From positions 1 to 9,585 of the forward strand of contig JAEXGP010000216.1 in NCBI GenBank assembly GCA_023450775.1: a stretch of DNA of 9,585 nucleotides. Reading direction: 5' to 3'. The notes under the pieces were generated by a model that was not told the DNA's origin, did not search any database, and was given only the letters and a program-made list of their open reading frames with translations. Made by a program: the position numbers and the translations under genes. Source of the stretch: Actinomycetes bacterium (GTDB lineage Bacteria; Actinomycetota; Acidimicrobiia; Acidimicrobiales; Microtrichaceae). This document shows positions 6,279 to 9,585 of this stretch, piece after piece (position 1 is the first letter of the stretch; each line of letters opens with the position of its first letter).

Positions 6279-6294
6279 CAGTTACAGTGACCGG
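6279..6294 (+). promoter_or_regulatory. Candidate promoter for acpP
   Basis: The sequence cagttacagtgaccgg contains the -10-like hexamer TACAGT (6283-6288). It matches 12 of 16 positions of the element upstream of rpmF, with the shared core A-N-AGTGA. No convincing -35 is seen 16-18 bases upstream. Transcription would start near 6295, giving a leader of about 80 bases before acpP. A strong separate promoter would suit an abundant protein such as acyl carrier protein. Confidence 0.4.
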
Positions 6295-6331
6295 CCACAC
6301 GACCCCGGACCGGTGCCGGCGGTCGATCGAC

Positions 6332-6362
6332 GACCCGGATGAGCCCGGGTCCGAACGAGGAG
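6332..6362 (+). promoter_or_regulatory. acpP leader hairpin and ribosome binding site
   Basis: gacccgg (6332-6338) and ccgggtc (6345-6351) form a perfect 7-base stem with loop atgagc. Five bases later is the Shine-Dalgarno-like GAGGAG (6357-6362), 13 bases before the GTG start of acpP, a rather long spacing. An alternative stem, ggtcg (6321-6325) with cgacc (6331-6335), overlaps and would compete with the first. Confidence 0.35.
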
Positions 6363-6375
6363 AGCAGTAGCGACC

Positions 6376-6663
6376 GTGCCTGCGGAGACGCACGTCCAAC
6401 AGGGCCCCATCGAGCGGCCGGAGGTCCTGCAGCTGGTGAAGGACCGCCTGGCCGACATCCTCGAGATCGACCCCTCGTCGATCGACGAGGGCGACTCCTT
6501 CGCCGAGGACCTGCACGCGGACTCGCTCGCGCTGATCGAGCTCGTCGAGGCGCTGGAGGACGAGCTGGGCGAGCGCAGCGTCGGTTTCCGCATCGAGGAC
6601 GAGGACCTCGAGGACCTGAAGACCGTGCGCGATGCCGTCGACTACGTCCTCGCCCGGCTCTGA
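6376..6663 (+). CDS. acpP: Acyl carrier protein
   Basis: A 95-residue, very acidic protein with the ACP four-helix pattern. Residues 1-15 are a short extension; helix I is VLQLVKDRLADILEID (17-32), then the DSFAEDLHADSL loop with the phosphopantetheine attachment Ser50 in the A-D-S-L motif, followed by LIELVEALEDELGE (helix II) and a helix III/IV region that ends VRDAVDYVLARL. The holo form carries growing acyl chains on a 4'-phosphopantetheine arm from CoA, made by the CoaD pathway encoded upstream. The start is GTG; no closer ATG exists in frame. Position between rpmF and rnc is common, although the fatty-acid synthase genes that often lie in between in proteobacteria are absent. The rnc gene begins inside its last 32 bases. 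Which synthase it serves cannot be told from this window. Confidence 0.92.
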   Translation: MPAETHVQQGPIERPEVLQLVKDRLADILEIDPSSIDEGDSFAEDLHADSLALIELVEALEDELGERSVGFRIEDEDLEDLKTVRDAVDYVLARL

Positions 6664-7471
6664 GTCGGCCACGAGCGCTGCTCCGGGCACGGATACCGAA
6701 TCGGGCATCGACGTCGCCGTCCACGAATCACCTCGTGACGCGCTCTGCCGTCGGATCGACTACCGGTTCGACGACGAGGACCTGCTCGACCTCGCCCTGC
6801 GCCACCGGTCGTGGTGCGCCGAGAACGGCGCGGTCGAGTCCAACGAGCGCCTCGAGTTCCTGGGCGACGCCGTCCTCGGCGTCGTCGTGACGGACCACCT
6901 CTACCGCAGCTCGCCGCGCTCCAGCGAGGGCGTCCTGGCTCGCCGCCGCTCCGAGCTGGTCTCTGCGAACGCGCTCGCCGGCGTGGCCCGCAGCGTGGGC
7001 CTGGGCGACGTCCTGCTCCTGGGCAAGGGCGAGGAGGCCACCGGCGGCCGGTCCAAGACGTCGATCCTGGCCGACGCCATGGAGGGCGTGATCGGCGCTG
7101 TGTACCTGGACGGCGGCATCGAGGCGGCCCGGACCGTGGTGCTCGGACTGCTCGACGAGCGGATCGACGGCGTGGTGTCGGGCGACGTGGCGAGCGACCA
7201 CAAGTCGCGGCTGCAGGAGGTGGCGGCGCACCGCTTCGGCGAGCTGCCGCGGTACGAGTTGACCGAGGAGGGCCCCGAGCACGAGAAGGTGTTCCGGGCC
7301 GTGGTCCGACTGGGGGGCGAGCAGTGGGGCAGCGGCGAGGGCCGCACCAAGAAGGAGGCCGAGCAGGCAGCTGCCCGCGAGGCCACCGAGCACCTGTCGG
7401 GTGACGGCGGCGCGCCGTCGGCTCCCGGCGGTCGAGACCCAGATCCTGGGGAGGGGAGATCCGATGCCTGA
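6632..7471 (+). CDS. rnc: Ribonuclease III
   Basis: RNase III cuts double-stranded RNA, releasing 16S and 23S rRNA precursors and processing some mRNAs. The product is 279 residues. The catalytic domain contains NERLEFLGDAVL (71-82), with the metal and catalytic residues Glu75 and Asp79, and SILADAMEGVIGAVYLDGG with Asp148 and Glu151, so all four acidic active-site residues are present. A double-stranded RNA-binding domain follows (about 188-257), ending in the GRTKKEAEQAAAREA helix. The only in-frame start is the ATG at 6632, inside acpP; an in-frame stop lies just upstream at 6617. This gives a 33-residue Ser/Thr/Gly/Ala-rich N-terminal extension before the RNase III fold. Homology to the fold begins near ESPRDALCRRIDYRF. 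The 3' end overlaps the mutM start by eight bases. Confidence 0.96.
   Translation: MPSTTSSPGSESATSAAPGTDTESGIDVAVHESPRDALCRRIDYRFDDEDLLDLALRHRSWCAENGAVESNERLEFLGDAVLGVVVTDHLYRSSPRSSEGVLARRRSELVSANALAGVARSVGLGDVLLLGKGEEATGGRSKTSILADAMEGVIGAVYLDGGIEAARTVVLGLLDERIDGVVSGDVASDHKSRLQEVAAHRFGELPRYELTEEGPEHEKVFRAVVRLGGEQWGSGEGRTKKEAEQAAAREATEHLSGDGGAPSAPGGRDPDPGEGRSDA
7448..7458 (+). promoter_or_regulatory. Strong ribosome binding site for the mutM-like gene
   Basis: The purine run GGGGAGGGGAG ends five bases before the ATG at 7464. It is the clearest Shine-Dalgarno sequence in the window. It supports 7464 over the in-frame ATG at 7401 as the start. Confidence 0.75.
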
Positions 7472-8297
7472 GCTGCCGGAGCTGGAGCTGCTGCGCCGAG
7501 ACCTCGAACGGGAGGTCGACGACAAGAAGATCAAGGCCGTCGAGGTTCCCGGGACGGGCATGCTCAAGACGCCGGCCAAGAAGGCGTTCACCACCGCCCT
7601 GACCGGGGCCAAGATCACGAGCGTCGACCGCAAGGGCACCCTCCTGGTGCTCGGCGTGGAGGACACCCACCTCCTGGTGCTGTCGCTCGGCGACAAGGGC
7701 CGGCTCCTCAAGGTCCAGGCCAAGGACCCGACCGACACCGGCACGGGGCTGGTGATCACGTTCACCCAGGGCGGTCAGCTGCGGCTCGTCGATCCCAAGA
7801 AGGGCTCCACGATCGAGCTGCTGGCGGTCGACGGGTTGGACGAGGCGCATCCAGAGCTCGCCACGCTCGGGCTCGACGCCGTCGACGAGCCGATCTCGTG
7901 GACCACGTTCGGCGAGCAGCTGCTGCGCCGCGACGGCAAGCTCAAGTCGGTCCTCATGGACCCCACGTTCCTGGTCGGGATCGGGCCGATGTACTCCGAC
8001 GAGGTGCTGTTCCACGCCGGGCTGCGCTACGACCGCCAGACCACGAGCCTCTCGGCCCAGGAGATCCGCCGTCTGTACCGCGCCGTGGTGGAAACGGTGC
8101 ACGAGGCCGTCAAGTACGGTGGCACCACGCTGGGCGAGGACGGCTGGGTGCAGCTCTCGGGCAAGCCGGGGGAGTACGGCGAGTACCTGACCGTCTACAA
8201 GCGGGACGGTGAGATGAGCCCCCGGGCGCGGGGTCCGATCGTCAAGGCCCGCTTCGGCAGCGGCTACACGTACTACTGCGAGCAGACCCAGGTCTGA
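7464..8297 (+). CDS. mutM: Divergent Fpg/Nei-family DNA glycosylase (MutM-like)
   Basis: A 277-residue member of the MutM/Fpg family, which excises oxidised purines by attack of the N-terminal proline. The start MPELPELELLRRDLE is the family signature; Pro2 must be N-terminal after Met removal, which fixes the start at 7464. The helix-two-turn-helix core is recognisable (LKSVLMDPTFLVGIG, then YSDEVLFHAGLRYDR), as is SGKPGEY. Pro2, Glu3 and Glu6 are kept. Many other key residues are not: the GKYL lysine is Thr59, the HLGM block is S-L-G-D (74-77), DPRRFG is D-P-K-K-G-S (110-115), VGIGNIY is VGIGPMY (Pro175), and the C-terminal four-cysteine finger is replaced by M-S-P-R-A-R (251-256) and YYCEQT (Cys272 only). 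Length and the SD sequence look normal, so this is not a decayed gene. It may be a zincless glycosylase of altered specificity, a DNA-binding protein, or an AP-lyase. The family assignment is secure; 8-oxoG glycosylase activity is doubtful. It lies 12 bases before smc. Confidence 0.85.
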   Translation: MPELPELELLRRDLEREVDDKKIKAVEVPGTGMLKTPAKKAFTTALTGAKITSVDRKGTLLVLGVEDTHLLVLSLGDKGRLLKVQAKDPTDTGTGLVITFTQGGQLRLVDPKKGSTIELLAVDGLDEAHPELATLGLDAVDEPISWTTFGEQLLRRDGKLKSVLMDPTFLVGIGPMYSDEVLFHAGLRYDRQTTSLSAQEIRRLYRAVVETVHEAVKYGGTTLGEDGWVQLSGKPGEYGEYLTVYKRDGEMSPRARGPIVKARFGSGYTYYCEQTQV

Positions 8298-8309
8298 GCC
8301 GGGAGAGCT

Positions 8310-9585
8310 GTGTTCCTCAAGACACTGCAGATCAAGGGGTTCAAGTCGTTCGCCGAGGCGGCGACGCTGTCGCTGGAACCCGGCGTGACCGTGGTGGTCG
8401 GACCGAACGGGTCCGGGAAGTCCAACGTGGTCGACGCCATCGGGTGGGTGCTCGGGGCGCAGGCGCCGTCCGCCGTGCGCTCCCAGAAGATGGACGACGT
8501 CATCTTCGCCGGGACGTCCAAGCTGCCGCAGCTGGGCCGCGCCGAGGTCTCGCTCACGATCGACAACTCCGAGGGGCTGCTGCCGATCGAGTTCACCGAG
8601 GTGACGATCACGCGGCTGCTGTTCCGCTCCGGTGACAGCGAGTACGCGATCAACGGCGTGCCGTGCCGGCTCCTCGACATCCAGGAGCTGCTGTCCGACA
8701 GCGGCGTGGGCCGCCAGCAGCACGTCATCATCTCCCAGGGCAACATCGACGGCGTCCTGAACGCCCGGCCCGAGGAGCGGCGCCTCATCATCGAGGAGGC
8801 CGCCGGCGTCCTGAAGTACCGGCGTCGCAAGGAGCGTGCCGAGCGGCGCCTGCAGGCGACCGAGGCCAACCTCACCCGCATCAACGACCTGCTGCGCGAG
8901 GTGCGCCGCCAGCTGCGACCGCTCGAGCGCCAGGCCGACGCGGCACGCCGTCACGGCGACCTCGTGGCCGAGCTCGGAGCGCTGCGGATCCACCTGGCCG
9001 GCCGGGAGCTCCTGCGCCTGCGCAACCAGCTCGAGGAGTCGTCGCGCACCCAGGCCCAGCTCCGGGGAGAGGACCAGCGGCTGCGTGCGGTGCTGTCGGA
9101 CCTCGACGCCCGGATCCTGGCGGCCGAGGCGCAGCTGTCGGCGCTGGGCGGTCGGGACCTGGGCGACGTGCTCGTCCGGTACGAGAAGCTGGCCGAGAAG
9201 GGCCGGGGCCAGCTGGCGTTGCTGGCCGAACGCCGGCGGAACCTGGACCGTGAGCTGGGTGCGTCGGTCGACGCCGCGGTGATCGCGTCGCTCGAGGCCG
9301 AGCACCACGAGCTGTCGGCCGAGGCCGGACAGATCGAGCACGACGGCGTGGCGGTCACCGACGAGCTGGCCGCCCTGGACGAGCTCGAGGCCGACCTGGC
9401 CGCCCGCCGTGAGGCGTTCGCCGAGGAGTGGGGCGAGGGCGTCCCGGCGCCGTCCGGCGAGGCGTCGGCCGTCAGGGGCGAGCTGGCGGCGCTGCGCTCC
9501 GCGATCGAGCGGACCGCGGCCGACCGTGAGCGGCTGGCGGTGCGCCAGAGCTCGCTCGGCGAGCGGGTGGAGCGGCTCCGGGCCG
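8310..9585 (+). CDS. smc: Chromosome segregation protein SMC, 5' part
   Basis: SMC is the ATPase of the condensin-like complex with ScpA and ScpB that compacts and segregates chromosomes. The window holds residues 1-425 of an expected length of about 1,150-1,200. The N-terminus is MFLKTLQIKGFKSFAEAA, with Walker A GPNGSGKS (31-38), the following NVVDAIGWVLGAQ helix, the Q-loop/hinge-proximal segment RQQHVIISQGNIDGVLNARP, and the arm start EERRLIIEEAAGVLKYRRRK. A long Arg/Glu/Leu-rich coiled coil then runs to the window end without a stop; I translated the frame codon by codon and found it open. The start is GTG, behind GGGAGAG at 8301-8307. The hinge, second coiled-coil arm, signature motif and Walker B are beyond the window. 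Many actinobacteria have an acylphosphatase gene between mutM and smc; it is absent here. Confidence 0.97.
   Translation, partial: MFLKTLQIKGFKSFAEAATLSLEPGVTVVVGPNGSGKSNVVDAIGWVLGAQAPSAVRSQKMDDVIFAGTSKLPQLGRAEVSLTIDNSEGLLPIEFTEVTITRLLFRSGDSEYAINGVPCRLLDIQELLSDSGVGRQQHVIISQGNIDGVLNARPEERRLIIEEAAGVLKYRRRKERAERRLQATEANLTRINDLLREVRRQLRPLERQADAARRHGDLVAELGALRIHLAGRELLRLRNQLEESSRTQAQLRGEDQRLRAVLSDLDARILAAEAQLSALGGRDLGDVLVRYEKLAEKGRGQLALLAERRRNLDRELGASVDAAVIASLEAEHHELSAEAGQIEHDGVAVTDELAALDELEADLAARREAFAEEWGEGVPAPSGEASAVRGELAALRSAIERTAADRERLAVRQSSLGERVERLRA

Noticed and set aside
7401..7463. A 21-residue N-terminal extension of the mutM-like protein from an ATG at 7401
   Set aside because: The family needs Pro directly after the initiator Met, and the strong SD sequence is placed for the ATG at 7464.
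6642..9341. An 899-codon open frame on the - strand opposite rnc, mutM and smc
   Set aside because: It lies opposite three strongly supported genes in a GC-rich region where antisense stops are rare. Its product is low-complexity and Arg/Gly/Leu-rich with no family motif.
1..9585. Mobile elements, CRISPR arrays, tRNA or rRNA genes, toxin-antitoxin or defence systems
   Set aside because: No transposase, integrase, regularly spaced repeat array, cloverleaf or rRNA sequence was recognised; nearly all of the window is accounted for by housekeeping genes.

Overview
The window is a densely packed, very GC-rich (by eye roughly 70% G+C), single-strand block of bacterial housekeeping genes, all on the + strand. 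Gene content and order point to Actinomycetota. The key marker is a SepIVA-type septation protein between coaD and yceD, next to rnc, mutM and smc. Several details (lipoprotein type, yceD tail, Fpg variant) suggest a deep-branching class such as Acidimicrobiia, but that placement is an inference from remembered sequences.

Layout from left to right: the 3' end of a DhaL/FakA-like kinase-family gene (to 496); recG (542-2752); a small secreted lipoprotein of unknown function (2828-3580) that interrupts the usual recG-rsmD pair; rsmD (3652-4275), coaD (4272-4757), sepIVA (4754-5398) and yceD (5398-5925), joined by stop/start overlaps of 4, 4 and 1 bases; rpmF (6040-6219) and acpP (6376-6663), each behind a non-coding leader of more than 100 bases; rnc (6632-7471), mutM-like (7464-8297) and the first 425 codons of smc (8310 to the window end). 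rpmF and the 5' part of smc were found by direct reading: one is short, the other runs off the window.

The genes cover growth-linked functions: replication-fork rescue (recG), rRNA modification and processing (rsmD, yceD, rnc), ribosome assembly (rpmF), coenzyme A synthesis and its acyl-carrier user (coaD, acpP), septation and envelope growth (sepIVA), base-excision repair (mutM-like) and chromosome organisation (smc). CoaD makes the precursor of the phosphopantetheine arm that acpP needs.

I see no mobile element, CRISPR array, tRNA, rRNA or phage gene, and no complete undescribed multi-gene system. The most notable points are: (1) the MutM/Fpg-family protein keeps the catalytic N-terminus but has lost nearly all lesion-recognition residues and the four-cysteine zinc finger; (2) the lipoprotein inserted between recG and rsmD; (3) a matching 16-base motif upstream of both rpmF and acpP, probably a pair of promoters; (4) a short FakA-like protein lacking its usual C-terminal domain and HxH motif; (5) a SepIVA with a much shortened coiled coil.
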